DNA of 64,000 bases from Nocardioides hwasunensis (GCF_014779665.1 NZ_JACXYY010000004.1:310001-374000); one strand, 5' to 3'. Shown: positions 33,251 through 42,310, numbered from the stretch's first letter. Program-made: numbers and translations. The notes: generated from the letters alone by a model not told the origin.

Positions 33251-33286
33251 CGACGTCCCGTGGTGGAGCACCACCACGGGACGTCG
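33251..33286. terminator. Perfect 16-bp stem hairpin after rplY
   Basis: CGACGTCCCGTGGTGG pairs exactly with 33271-33286 around the loop AGCA. It begins 4 bases past the rplY stop on the minus strand. It lacks a T-run, as is usual for GC-rich actinobacterial terminators. It would separate rplY from pth expression. Confidence 0.65.
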
Positions 33287-33290
33287 GGGG

Positions 33291-33974
33291 TCACTCGGAG
33301 TCGGACTCCTGCGCGGCGTCCTCGGCCTTGGCCTCTTCCTGCGCGTCGGCGATCTCCTCGTCGGAGACGTCGTGCTCGATGCCGGCCTCGGCCTCTGCCT
33401 CCTCCAGCTCGGCCTCGAGGGCCTCGGCGGAGATCTGCTCGGTCACGTTGACGATGAGCAGCTCCTCGTCGGCGAGCAGCGTCGTGCCCGACGGGAGGTC
33501 GAGGTCCTTGGCGAGGATCTGGGTGCCGATCGCGGCGCCCTCGACGGAGACCTCGAAGAACTCGGGGATGTGGGTGGCCTCGGCCTCGACGGAGACCACG
33601 GCGTTCTCGGTGACGACCAGGGTGTCGGGGGCGGCGTCGCCGGTCACGTGCACGGGGACGTCGACGGTCACCTTCTCGCCACGGCGGACGGCGACGAAGT
33701 CGAGGTGCTCGATCACGCGGCGGATCGGGTCGATCTGGACGTCCTTGGTGAGCGCGAGCTGCTCGGAGCCGTCGACGTCGAGCGCGAGGAGCGCGTTGGC
33801 GCCGCCGTGCTTGAGCGCCATCATCGTCTGGTGGCCGGGCAGGATCACGTGGACCGGCTCGTTGCCGTGGCCGTAGATGACGGCGGGGATCTTGTTGTCG
33901 CGACGGATGCGGCGCGCCGCACCCTTGCCGAACTCGGTGCGCGCCTCTGCGGCGATCTTCTCGGCGTCAGCCAT
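33291..33974 (-). CDS. rplY: 50S ribosomal protein L25/general stress protein Ctc
   Basis: Predicted 227-residue two-domain L25 (TL5/Ctc type) that binds 5S rRNA. The N-terminal domain has GKGAARRIRRDNKIPAVIYGHG (rRNA-binding loop) and IDPIRRVIEHLDFVAV; the C-terminal TL5 domain has VPVHVTGDAAPD and LPSGTTLLAD. The C-terminal tail is strongly acidic (Glu/Asp/Ala), common in actinobacterial copies. The ATG at 33974 has GGAGAG upstream. Position between prs/glmU and pth is conserved in actinobacteria, but pepN is inserted here. Confidence 0.96.
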   Translation of the reverse strand: MADAEKIAAEARTEFGKGAARRIRRDNKIPAVIYGHGNEPVHVILPGHQTMMALKHGGANALLALDVDGSEQLALTKDVQIDPIRRVIEHLDFVAVRRGEKVTVDVPVHVTGDAAPDTLVVTENAVVSVEAEATHIPEFFEVSVEGAAIGTQILAKDLDLPSGTTLLADEELLIVNVTEQISAEALEAELEEAEAEAGIEHDVSDEEIADAQEEAKAEDAAQESDSE

Positions 33975-34223
33975 GGGTCTCTCCAACTACTCGGGGGCGG
34001 GTCTGTCTCGGGCCTGGCGACCCGGTGCTCGTGGGCCTCGGCTCGGCGGAGACGACGAACGCCGCGCTCCGGATCGTGAGCGCGGCGCAGTGGTGACGGC
34101 CGGCCCAGTCGATCACGGAGTCCCCGTCGTTCAACGGGCTCCCTCGCCGAGGCAACCCGGAGACTCTAGTCGGGTGCCCCGCGCGAGGTCGAATCCGTGG
34201 CGACCGGTCGGGGGCGGGTCGCC

Positions 34224-34229
34224 TAGGGT
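34224..34229 (+). promoter_or_regulatory. -10 box TAGGGT for pepN
   Basis: TAGGGT ends 7 bases before the GTG start and no ribosome site is present, as expected of a leaderless mRNA. Confidence 0.6.
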
Positions 34230-34236
34230 GGGCCGG

Positions 34237-36657
34237 GTGCCCCTGAAGCTCTCCGAGGCGCGCGAGCGCGCCACCCTCCTGTCCGACGTCCACACCGAAG
34301 TCCACCTCGACCTCACCTCGACCGAGGACTTCGGGGTCGAGGCGACGATCACCTTCGGGTGCACCGCCCCCGGCGCGTCGTCGTTCCTCGAGCTCACCGG
34401 CGGCACGGACGTCACCCTCGACGGGCAGCCGGCGCCGTACGCCGACGGGCGGATCGCGCTGACCGACCTCGCCGCGACGAACACCGTCCGCGTGAGCGCG
34501 CGGATGCCCTACGTCACCGACGGCGACGGCATGACGGTCACCATCGACCCCGCCGACGGCGAGCGCTACGTCTGCGGGCACACCTCGATGGACATCACGC
34601 AGAAGGTGCTGCCCTGCTTCGACCAGCCCGACATCAAGACCACCTTCGCCGTGAGCGTCACGGCCCCGTCCCACTGGACGGTCCTGGCCAACGGTGCCGT
34701 GGAGGAGCGCACGTCGGGCGTCGACAGCGACACGTGGCGGTTCACGACGACGCCGCCCTTCTCGTCGTACCTCTTCACGGTGCAGGGTGGGCCGTGGGTG
34801 TCGGTCACCTGGGACGAGCCGTACGCCCCGGCACCCGGCGGAACGCTGCCGTTCGGTTGGCACGCGCGGGCATCCCAGGGAGGCGAGCTGCAGCGCGACG
34901 CCGACGAGCTCAAGCGCATCACCAGCGCCTGCTTCCAGCACTACACGAGCATCTTCGAGCCGGACTACCCCTACGCCGACTTCCAGCAGGTGTTCTCCCC
35001 CGGCCTCAACTGGGGCGCGATGGAGTTTCCCGGCTGCGTGGTCTACCGCGACGAGATGCTCGTGCAGGGCACACCCACCGAGCTCGAGCGCGAGTGGATC
35101 GCCTCGACCATCGCGCACGAGATGGCGCACATGTGGTTCGGCGACCTCGTGACCATGGAGTGGTGGAACGACATCTGGCTCAACGAGTCGTTCGCCGACT
35201 TCATGGGCTACGACGTCGCGGGCATCGCGGCCGGCTACACCGACGCATGGACCTCGGCCGCCATCACCCGCAAGCCGACGGGCTACCGGGCCGACCGGCG
35301 CCGCTCGAGCCATCCCGTCGCCGAGGACGCCGAGCGCGTCGACGACGCCGATGCGGCCTTCGCGAACGCCGACATGATCACCTACGCCAAGGGAAACGCA
35401 GCTCTCGCCCAGCTCGGCCACTGGCTGGGCCAGGAGGACTTCCTCGCCGGGGTCAACCGGCACCTCACCACCCACGCCTTCGGCAACGCGACACTCGCTG
35501 ACTTCCTCGACTCCCTCGATGCGGCGACCGACAAGGACGTGCGCGGCTGGGCGCAGGCGTGGCTGCGCACCACCGGCTTCGACACCCTGGTCGTCACGCG
35601 CGACGGTGACACGCCGGTCCTCACCCGTCAGGGCTCGCGGTCGCACCGCCTCACCGTGTCGGCGTACGACGACGAGATGCAGCTGGTCGGGACCCAGGAC
35701 GTGAGCCTGGGGGAAGCACCCGTCCGCCTCGACGACCTGGCGGGTCGGGTCGTGGTGCCGAACTCCGGCGACGAGACCTTCGCAGTGATCCGCCCCGACG
35801 AGCGGTCGTGGTCGGCGATCACCGCAGGCCTCTCCTCGGTCGAGTCGTCGCTCACGCGGGCGATGCTGTGGTGGACCGCGGCCGACCTCACGGAGAGCCG
35901 CGTGATCGACGTCGGGGAGCTCGTCGCCCTCGCCGACCGCCACCTTCGGCCCGAGCGGCACCCGGTGGTGTTCGAGGGCGTGCTGGCGACGCTGCAGCTC
36001 GTCGTGCGCAGGTACTCGGCTCCCGACGAGGTGGCGGACCACCTCGGAGTCGTCGCCGACATCGCTCGCGGAGCGGTCGATGGCGGCGACCCGGCGCTCG
36101 CCGCCGGTGCTTCGCGCGCGCTGGCCCGTCTCAGCTCCGATCGTGCCTTCCTGGTCGACTGGCTGGCCCGGGACGGTGTGGACACGGGCGTGCGCTGGGT
36201 GGCCGTGCACCGGCTCGCCGAGCTCGGCGATCCCTCGCACGTGCAGACCGAGTCCGAACGCGACCAATCGGTCTCCGGCCACCACGCCGCGTTGACGGCG
36301 CGCGCTGCCGTTCCCACCGCGGAGGCGAAGGCCGAGGCCTGGGCCAGCCTCATGAGCGGCGACCTCGGCAACCACGAGTTCACCGCCGTCGCCGACGGCT
36401 TCTGGGGCTGGGAGCAGGCCGATCTGGTACATCCCTACCTCTCCCGCTACGTCACCGAGGCACTCGACCTCGCCCACCGCTCTGGTCAGGCCATGGCGCA
36501 GGTCATCGGCCGCGCGTTCCCGCGACTGCCGCTCACCGTCGACGTACGCCGTGAGCTCCGCGCCGCAGTCACCGACGCGCTCGCGACCGGCGACGTGCCC
36601 ACCGTCCTGGCCCGGTCGTGGAACGACGCCCTCGACGACCTGGACCGCACCCTGTAG
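34237..36657 (+). CDS. pepN: Aminopeptidase N, M1 zinc metallopeptidase
   Basis: Predicted 806-residue cytoplasmic aminopeptidase that removes N-terminal residues from peptides. The zinc site is HEMAHMWFG (His294, His298) with the third ligand Glu317 in WLNESFA; the exopeptidase motif appears as GAMEF (usual GAMEN) about 35 residues earlier. The C-terminal ERAP1-like helical domain covers roughly residues 500-800. The GTG is chosen because TAGGGT lies 7 bases upstream and homology starts at PLKLSEARERA. Length is slightly under the usual 850-870. It is transcribed opposite to rplY and prs and is an insertion in the conserved prs-rplY order. Confidence 0.95.
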   Translation: MPLKLSEARERATLLSDVHTEVHLDLTSTEDFGVEATITFGCTAPGASSFLELTGGTDVTLDGQPAPYADGRIALTDLAATNTVRVSARMPYVTDGDGMTVTIDPADGERYVCGHTSMDITQKVLPCFDQPDIKTTFAVSVTAPSHWTVLANGAVEERTSGVDSDTWRFTTTPPFSSYLFTVQGGPWVSVTWDEPYAPAPGGTLPFGWHARASQGGELQRDADELKRITSACFQHYTSIFEPDYPYADFQQVFSPGLNWGAMEFPGCVVYRDEMLVQGTPTELEREWIASTIAHEMAHMWFGDLVTMEWWNDIWLNESFADFMGYDVAGIAAGYTDAWTSAAITRKPTGYRADRRRSSHPVAEDAERVDDADAAFANADMITYAKGNAALAQLGHWLGQEDFLAGVNRHLTTHAFGNATLADFLDSLDAATDKDVRGWAQAWLRTTGFDTLVVTRDGDTPVLTRQGSRSHRLTVSAYDDEMQLVGTQDVSLGEAPVRLDDLAGRVVVPNSGDETFAVIRPDERSWSAITAGLSSVESSLTRAMLWWTAADLTESRVIDVGELVALADRHLRPERHPVVFEGVLATLQLVVRRYSAPDEVADHLGVVADIARGAVDGGDPALAAGASRALARLSSDRAFLVDWLARDGVDTGVRWVAVHRLAELGDPSHVQTESERDQSVSGHHAALTARAAVPTAEAKAEAWASLMSGDLGNHEFTAVADGFWGWEQADLVHPYLSRYVTEALDLAHRSGQAMAQVIGRAFPRLPLTVDVRRELRAAVTDALATGDVPTVLARSWNDALDDLDRTL

Positions 36658-36711
36658 GCGGGGCGGTCTCCACGGTCCGGGCGCGCCGCGGGCCACCCCT
36701 CGACCGAACTG

Positions 36712-36797
36712 GAACCCCCGCATACGCGGGGGATCACGAACCTCACGGGGTGTGCACGCCACCAGATGTTCGCGATCACCCGGACAAGCGGGGGTTC
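36712..36797. repeat. Inverted pair of 30-base CRISPR-repeat-like elements
   Basis: 36712-36741 and the reverse complement of 36768-36797 agree at 24 of 30 positions by eye: both begin GAACCCCCGC and end CGAAC, with a GC-rich hairpin core and GATC near the end. The first copy has its own hairpin CCCCCGCATACGCGGGGG. The GGGGGATCAC/CCCCCGC pattern resembles type I-E CRISPR repeats of actinobacteria, but there are only two, in opposite orientation, 26 bases apart, with no cas genes. They sit between the convergent pepN and prs genes and may simply act as a bidirectional terminator. Confidence 0.5.
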
Positions 36798-36839
36798 AGG
36801 ATCGGCGCCAGCGCGCGTCCCGGGCGGCGGGCGGGCTGG

Positions 36840-37820
36840 TCAGGCGTGGCCGTCGAACATGGAGGTGACCGAGCCGTCCTCGAACACCTCGCGGATCGCG
36901 CGGGCGAGGAGCGGGGCGATCGAGAGCGTGGTCAGCTTGTCGAACTGCTTGTCGGCGGGGATCGGGAGCGTGTTGGTGACCACGACCTCGGTCACCGTCG
37001 AGTTCTTGAGCCGGTCGACCGCGGGGTCGGACAGGATCGGGTGCGTCGCGGCGATGACCACGCCGGCGGCCCCGTCGGCCACGCAGGCCTCCGCGGCCTT
37101 CACGATCGTGCCACCGGTGTCGATCATGTCGTCGGTCAGGATGCAGATCTTGCCGGCGACGTCACCGACGACCCGGTTGGCGACGACCTCGTTGGCCACG
37201 TCGGTGCGCCGGGTCTTGTGGATGAACGCCAGGGGCGCCCCGCCGAGACGAGCCGACCAGCGCTCGGCGACCTTGATCCGGCCGGCGTCGGGTGAGACGA
37301 CGGCGAGCTGCTGGTCGCCGTACTTCTGCTTGACGTAGTCGGTGAGGATCGGCAGCGCCATCAGGTGGTCGACGGGACCGTCGAAGAAACCCTGGATCTG
37401 GTCGGCGTGCAGGTCGACGGTGATCAGCCGGTCGGCGCCGGCCGTCTTGAAGAGGTCGGCCATCAGGCGGGCCGAGATGGGCTCGCGGCCGCGGTGCTTC
37501 TTGTCCTGGCGGGCGTAGCCGTAGAACGGCATCACGACGGTGATCCGCTTGGCCGAGGCGCGCTTGAGCGCGTCGACCATGATCAGGTGCTCCATGATCC
37601 ACTCGTTGATCGGAGCCGTGTGGCTCTGGATCACGAAGGCGTCGCACCCGCGCACCGACTCCTCGTAGCGGACGTAGAGCTCGCCGTTGGCGAAGGCCCG
37701 AGCGTCCTGCGGGACGAGCCCGCACTCGAGGAGGTCGGCGACCTCCTCGGAGAGGTCGGGATAGGCCCGGCCGCTGAAGACCATCAAGTTCTTCTCGGTG
37801 GTCCGCTTCATTCCGGTCAC
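36840..37820 (-). CDS. prs: Ribose-phosphate pyrophosphokinase
   Basis: Predicted 326-residue enzyme making PRPP from ribose-5-phosphate and ATP for nucleotide, His and Trp synthesis. Seen are FSGRAYPDLSEEVA, FANGELYVRYEESVRG, the ATP-binding PFYGYARQDKKHRGREPISA, the HADQIQGFF catalytic region and the PRPP loop DDMIDTGGTIVKAAEA. The GTG start has GAGGAG 9 bases upstream; an ATG three codons in is possible. It is co-oriented with glmU, 84 bases downstream of it, and probably co-transcribed. Confidence 0.97.
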   Translation of the reverse strand: MTGMKRTTEKNLMVFSGRAYPDLSEEVADLLECGLVPQDARAFANGELYVRYEESVRGCDAFVIQSHTAPINEWIMEHLIMVDALKRASAKRITVVMPFYGYARQDKKHRGREPISARLMADLFKTAGADRLITVDLHADQIQGFFDGPVDHLMALPILTDYVKQKYGDQQLAVVSPDAGRIKVAERWSARLGGAPLAFIHKTRRTDVANEVVANRVVGDVAGKICILTDDMIDTGGTIVKAAEACVADGAAGVVIAATHPILSDPAVDRLKNSTVTEVVVTNTLPIPADKQFDKLTTLSIAPLLARAIREVFEDGSVTSMFDGHA

Positions 37821-37904
37821 GCGACGCGACTCCTCGATCGGGGGGTGTTCAGGAGGTGCTGGGAACGATTCTGGACCACGTGGCGGCCATCCCCAAGGGC
37901 GGGG

Positions 37905-39341
37905 TCACTGCTCGGTCTTCTCCTGGTGTTCACGCGCCGTTCGGGCGGCCTCGGCCTGCGCCGTGCCGGGCCGCTTCGACTCGCTCCAGCCCTCGAGGTT
38001 GCGCTGCGGCGCGCTGCTCACGGCGAGCGCGCCGGCGGGCACGTTGCGGCGTACGGTCGTGCCGCCCGCGGTCCCCGCGCCGTCGCCGACCTCGACCGGT
38101 GCGACGAAGGTGTTGTTGGAGCCGGTCTTCGCGTGACGACCGATGACGGTGCGGTGCTTGGCCACCCCGTCGTAGTTGGCGAAGATCGTGCCGGCGCCGA
38201 TGTTGGTGCCCTCGCCGATCTCCGCGTCACCGACGTACGACAGGTGCGGCACCTTGGCGCCGTCGCCGATCGTCGAGTTCTTGGTCTCCACGAAGGTGCC
38301 GATCTTGCCGGCGATGCCGAGCTGGGTGCCGGGGCGGAGGTAGGCGAACGGACCGACGGTGGCCCGGTCGCCGATGACGGCGAGCTCGCCGTGCGTGCGT
38401 ACGACGCGGGCGCCGGCGCCGATCTCGCAGTCCTTCAGCGTGGTGTCGGGGCCGACCACGGCGTCCTCGCGCACGACGGTCGCGCCGAGCAGCTGGGTGC
38501 CGGGCAGGATCGTCGCGTCGGGCTCGATGACGACATCGGCCTCGATCCAGGTCGTGGCCGGGTCCATGACGGTCACCCCGTCCTTCATCCAGCGGGTGAC
38601 GATGCGGCGGTTGAGCTCCTTGCCGAGCTCGGCGAGCTGGGCGCGGTCGTTGGCGCCCTCGGTCTGCGCGACGTCCTCGATGAGGTGCGCGCCGACAGTG
38701 AGGCCGTCCTCGCGGGCCAGCCCGACGGCGTCGGTCAGGTAGTACTCGCCCTTGGCGTTGTCGTTGCTGATCCGCGGCAGCGCCGAGACGAGGAACTCCG
38801 CGTCGAAGGCGAGGATCCCCGAGCTGATCTCGTCGATCTCGCGCTGCTCGGGTGTCGCGTCCTTCTCCTCCACGATGGCCTCGACGTCGCCCTCGTGGTT
38901 GCGGATGATGCGGCCGTAGCCGAACGGTCGCGCCACCCGTCCGCTCAGGATGCTCACCGCGCGCTGCGCCGCCTCGTGCTCGGCGGCGAACGCGCGCAGC
39001 GACTCCCCCTCCAGCAGCGGGGTGTCGCCGGCTGCCACGATCACGGTGCCGGTGGTGGTGCCGGAGGCCTCCATCGCGATGCGTACGGCGTGCCCGGTGC
39101 CGTCCTGCGTCTCCTGGACGGCCAGCACCGCGCTCGGCATGAGGTCGGTGATGTGCGGGCCGACCTGCTCGCGCTGGTGGCCGACGACGGCGACGACGCT
39201 GGTCGGCTCGACGGCCTGCACGGCGCTCAGCACGTGCCCGATCATGGAGCGTCCGGCGATGGGGTGCAGCACCTTCATGGTCTTGGACTTCATGCGGGTG
39301 CCGCCACCTGCGGCCAGGACGATGACGGTGAGGTTCTCCAT
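37905..39341 (-). CDS. glmU: Bifunctional GlmU: GlcN-1-P acetyltransferase/UDP-GlcNAc pyrophosphorylase
   Basis: Predicted 478-residue enzyme making UDP-GlcNAc for peptidoglycan and for the amino sugars of the polysaccharide locus. The N-terminal uridylyltransferase has VLAAGGGTRMKSKTMKVLHPIAG and GDTPLLEGE; the C-terminal left-handed beta-helix acetyltransferase has hexapeptide repeats including TFVETKNSTIGDGAKVPHLSYVGDAEIGE and ANYDGVAKHRTVIG with the catalytic His region. The tail is Arg/Glu-rich. The tRNA-Gln gene lies upstream and prs downstream, the usual actinobacterial arrangement. Confidence 0.97.
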   Translation of the reverse strand: MENLTVIVLAAGGGTRMKSKTMKVLHPIAGRSMIGHVLSAVQAVEPTSVVAVVGHQREQVGPHITDLMPSAVLAVQETQDGTGHAVRIAMEASGTTTGTVIVAAGDTPLLEGESLRAFAAEHEAAQRAVSILSGRVARPFGYGRIIRNHEGDVEAIVEEKDATPEQREIDEISSGILAFDAEFLVSALPRISNDNAKGEYYLTDAVGLAREDGLTVGAHLIEDVAQTEGANDRAQLAELGKELNRRIVTRWMKDGVTVMDPATTWIEADVVIEPDATILPGTQLLGATVVREDAVVGPDTTLKDCEIGAGARVVRTHGELAVIGDRATVGPFAYLRPGTQLGIAGKIGTFVETKNSTIGDGAKVPHLSYVGDAEIGEGTNIGAGTIFANYDGVAKHRTVIGRHAKTGSNNTFVAPVEVGDGAGTAGGTTVRRNVPAGALAVSSAPQRNLEGWSESKRPGTAQAEAARTAREHQEKTEQ

Positions 39342-39462
39342 GCCCGCAGTCTTGCATCGCCTGGTGGCGGGGCGAACTCAGTGCTCACCCGGTCCAGTGA
39401 AGTCCCACCCGAGCGCGTGGAATTCCATCGCGAGGAGCGGTCGAGTCGGAGACCATGGGGCG

Positions 39463-40200
39463 GTGGACGACGAGGCCTATGCGCGCGAGCTGTTCCGGAT
39501 CCTGACGCGACCGCTCGATCTGGGGGAGGCCGTGGACGCCTACGGCACGGGGCCTGACGGCATCGACCGCTACCAGGGCTTCGGCACGGAGGTCTGGGTG
39601 ACGTCGATCGACGTCGTGCCGGGGCAGCACGGCGCCCAGATCGAGGTGGGCTTCGCATTCGACGTCGCCGACCTCACGGACGTGCCGCCCGAGGGCTCGA
39701 CATTGCTCCCGTTCGCGGCCGCGTGGCGCGAGGCGCAGGGCTGCGTCACGCCCGCCCTGTACGCACCGCAGGTGGCAGCCCAGGTGGAGCGCGCTGCCGG
39801 CCGACACATCGAGCGTGGTGCACGGCCACCTGAACCTGAGCCCGATCTCCCCGACCGGGCCACGCAGGCGACGTGGCTCCGTGAGCTCGAGCGCGACCAC
39901 GCCGGCGTCGGCATCGTCGCGACGCCCGATGAGTGGGAACAGGTCGTACGCAGCCACCACGGGCGACGCGCATGGCTCGACGAAGACGTCAGCGAGCTCG
40001 ACGGCTCGAGGCACCGCGACGACCGCTTCCTCGTCTTCTGGGAGGGGCACCTCGAGCGGTCGGTTCGGAGCGAGCTGCCTCCGGTCAGCGGGGCGCTCCG
40101 GGCGCTTCTCGCCATGCGCGCCGCGGGCCAGCCCCGCCTCGGACCCGGCGACGGATGGTTCGCCTACAGGCCGCTCGAGGACGACGAGCTCCCCGGGTAG
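39463..40200 (+). CDS. Hypothetical protein of 245 residues
   Basis: Not recognised. The predicted protein is acidic and soluble, without signal peptide or membrane helix. The N-terminus is DDEAYARELFRILTRPLDLGEAVDAYG; the middle has a beta-rich stretch (EVWVTSIDVVPGQHGAQIEVGFAFDVADL), then a Pro/Glu hinge and a helical C-terminal half. Codon use is typical of real genes here. The GTG at 39463 is the first start after non-coding sequence; no strong ribosome site is seen. Its last 12 bases overlap the convergent tRNA-Gln gene. It points opposite to glmU. Confidence 0.6.
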   Translation: MDDEAYARELFRILTRPLDLGEAVDAYGTGPDGIDRYQGFGTEVWVTSIDVVPGQHGAQIEVGFAFDVADLTDVPPEGSTLLPFAAAWREAQGCVTPALYAPQVAAQVERAAGRHIERGARPPEPEPDLPDRATQATWLRELERDHAGVGIVATPDEWEQVVRSHHGRRAWLDEDVSELDGSRHRDDRFLVFWEGHLERSVRSELPPVSGALRALLAMRAAGQPRLGPGDGWFAYRPLEDDELPG

Positions 40201-40267
40201 GAGTCGAACCTACGTCGCTAGTCCTGATTCAAAGTCAGGCGGGCCCTGCCGGCAGACCAACCGGGGA
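40189..40267 (-). tRNA. tRNA-Gln (anticodon TTG)
   Basis: Cloverleaf on the minus strand: acceptor TCCCCGG with CCGGGGA, D-stem GGTC/GGCC, anticodon stem CCTGA/TCAGG around CTTTGAA (anticodon TTG), T-arm GTAGG-TTCGACT-CCTAC, discriminator G; CCA is not encoded. It is 79 bases, longer than usual because of a roomy D-arm junction and a 9-base variable loop. The tRNA-Gln next to glmU is a common actinobacterial arrangement. The 3' end overlaps the last codons of the convergent hypothetical gene. Confidence 0.9.
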
Positions 40268-40278
40268 ATGTGGTGACA

Positions 40279-40284
40279 AGCCTA
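40279..40284 (-). promoter_or_regulatory. -10 box TAGGCT for tRNA-Gln
   Basis: TAGGCT on the minus strand ends 11 bases before the mature tRNA 5' end, leaving room for a short leader. Confidence 0.45.
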
Positions 40285-40452
40285 GGGCCCGCCCCGGGCG
40301 GGGCTGCCGAGACCCGGCAGACCATGACGCTGTCAACGTACGTCATGGCGAGCGGCTGCCCCCGCGACCACGCGTCATGACGTCCGCAGGCCTCCACCAG
40401 ACCTCCACGTCCATCCGGGCGATCCCTGATGCCGGGGCGTACGCCGGAGCGC

Positions 40453-40458
40453 TAGCGT
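40453..40458 (+). promoter_or_regulatory. -10 box TAGCGT for the ABC transporter operon
   Basis: TAGCGT ends 7 bases before the GTG at 40466. The GTG at 40457 overlaps this box, so it is unlikely to be the start. Confidence 0.5.
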
Positions 40459-40465
40459 GAGCGAT

Positions 40466-41425
40466 GTGACGGGGGAACTCATGGGCGCGCCGCCGGTCAT
40501 CTCGACCGCGGGCCTGACCAAGCACTACGGCAACGTCCACGCGCTGACCGACCTCACCGTCGACGTGGGTCCGGGCGTGACCGGTCTCGTCGGCGCGAAC
40601 GGCGCCGGGAAGTCGACGCTGATCAAGATCCTGCTCGGGCTGATCGAGCCCACCGGCGGACGGGCCCAGGTCCTCGGACACGACATCGACGCGGCCAGCC
40701 AGGAGATCCGGCGGCTCGTCGGCTACATGCCGGAGCACGACTGCCTGCCGCCCGACGTCAGCGCCAGCGACTTCGTGGTCCACATGGCCCGGATGTCCGG
40801 GCTCGGCCACGCCGCGGCCCGCGAGCGCGCCGCCGACGTGCTGCGCCACGTGGGCCTCGACGAGGAGCGCTACCGACCGATGGGGGGCTACTCCACCGGC
40901 ATGAAGCAGCGCGCCAAGCTCGCCCAGGCGCTGGCCCACGACCCGCGCCTGGTCTTCCTCGACGAGCCGACCAACGGTCTCGACCCGGCCGCCCGCAACG
41001 ACATGCTGCGGCTGGTCGGCCGCATCGGCAGCGAGTTCGGCATCGCCGTCCTGGTCACCTCGCACCTGCTCGGCGAGCTGGAGCAGGTCAGCGACCACGT
41101 CATCGTCCTCGACGGCGGCCGCCTGCTCCGCTCGAGCGCGACCGGCGACTTCCTCCGCCGCACGGGCGGGCTGCTGGTCGAGGTCGTGGGCACCGAGACC
41201 GAGCGCGACCGGCTCGGCGAGGCGCTCGCCCAGCGGGGACTGGTGTGCCGCCCGCGGGGCACGATGGTCGCGATCGACCCGCCGGCGCCCGAGCTCGCCA
41301 CCGAGGGTGTCGCGCACGACCTGATCCGCGACGTCGCCGCCGACCTCGGCCTCGGCCTGATGCGCCTCGAGCCCGATCGCGGACACCTCGAGGACGTCTT
41401 CCTCGAAGGGGGCGCACATGTCTGA
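40466..41425 (+). CDS. ABC transporter ATP-binding protein (first pair)
   Basis: Predicted ATPase of about 319 residues. Walker A GANGAGKSTLIK, signature YSTGMKQRAKLAQAL (replacing LSGGQ), Walker B LVFLDEPTNGLDP and the switch His in VTSHLL are present; the C-terminal 80 residues form the accessory domain common in ABC-2 exporters. Start candidates are GTG 40466 (7 bases after TAGCGT, leaderless) or ATG 40481 (GGGGGA upstream); both lie before the conserved domain. It overlaps the following permease by 8 bases. The four genes 40466-43920 are coupled and encode two ATPases and two permeases, probably one transporter complex. The substrate is unknown. Confidence 0.9.
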   Translation: MTGELMGAPPVISTAGLTKHYGNVHALTDLTVDVGPGVTGLVGANGAGKSTLIKILLGLIEPTGGRAQVLGHDIDAASQEIRRLVGYMPEHDCLPPDVSASDFVVHMARMSGLGHAAARERAADVLRHVGLDEERYRPMGGYSTGMKQRAKLAQALAHDPRLVFLDEPTNGLDPAARNDMLRLVGRIGSEFGIAVLVTSHLLGELEQVSDHVIVLDGGRLLRSSATGDFLRRTGGLLVEVVGTETERDRLGEALAQRGLVCRPRGTMVAIDPPAPELATEGVAHDLIRDVAADLGLGLMRLEPDRGHLEDVFLEGGAHV

Positions 41426-42310
41426 GTCAACGACACCCGGCACCGGGCGCTCCGGGGTCATCCACGACCTGGGCTACCGCAGGTACGACGGCCCGCGCGA
41501 GGGCACCGGCGCCATCGCGCGCACCCTGTTCCTGACCGGACTGCGCCACGCCTACGGGCTCGAGCGCTCCGGCAAGTCGAAGGTCATGCCGTTCCTGCTG
41601 CTGGGCATGTCCCTGCTGCCGGCGGCGATCATCGTCGGCGTCGTCGTCCTCACCGGACTGCGGTCGCTGCCCGTGACGTACGCCGGCTACACCAGCCAGA
41701 CCCAGCTCCTGGTCAGCCTCTTCGCGGCGGCCCAGGCCCCCGTGCTGTTCTCGCGCGACCTGCGCCACCGCTCGATCGTCCTCTACGCCGCCCGACCGCT
41801 GTCGTCGGCGGCCTTCGGCTTCGTGCGCTGGCTGTCGATGAGCGTCGCGCTCCTCGCCTTCATGGTCATCCCGACGCTGCTGATGTTCGTCGGTGCGCTC
41901 CTCGCCGGGCTCGACAAGAGCGACCAGCTCAGCGACCTCTACAAGGCCGTCGTGCTCCAGGTCTTCCTGGCCGCCCTGGTCGCCGGCATCACCGGCCTGG
42001 TCTCGTCGGTCTCGCTCCGCCGCGGCTTCGCCGTGGTCGGCTCGGTGATGGTGCTGATCGTGCTGACGGGCGTCGTGACCGCGGTCCAGAACATCGCCCA
42101 GAGCCAGGGCTCGGACTCGGTCTCGGTCGGTGCCGGTCTGTTCTCCCCGTGGTCGCTCTACAGCGGTCTGGGCAACGCCTGGGACGCCGGGACCCGCGTC
42201 CCCGTGTCCGTCGACGGTGCCTGGGTGCCGGCGTACGTCCTGGTCCTCCTCCTCGTCGCCGCCGGCTGCGTCCTGGGGCTGGTCGCCCGCTTCCGGAAGG
42301 TGGGTTCGCG

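Noticed and set aside
33967..36762. 931-codon minus-strand open frame over pepN
   Set aside because: Shadow of pepN: the plus frame has the zinc motif and full aminopeptidase homology, and the minus frame has no recognisable domain.
36712..36797. A CRISPR array
   Set aside because: Only two repeat-like elements, in opposite orientation, with no regular spacers and no cas genes in the window.
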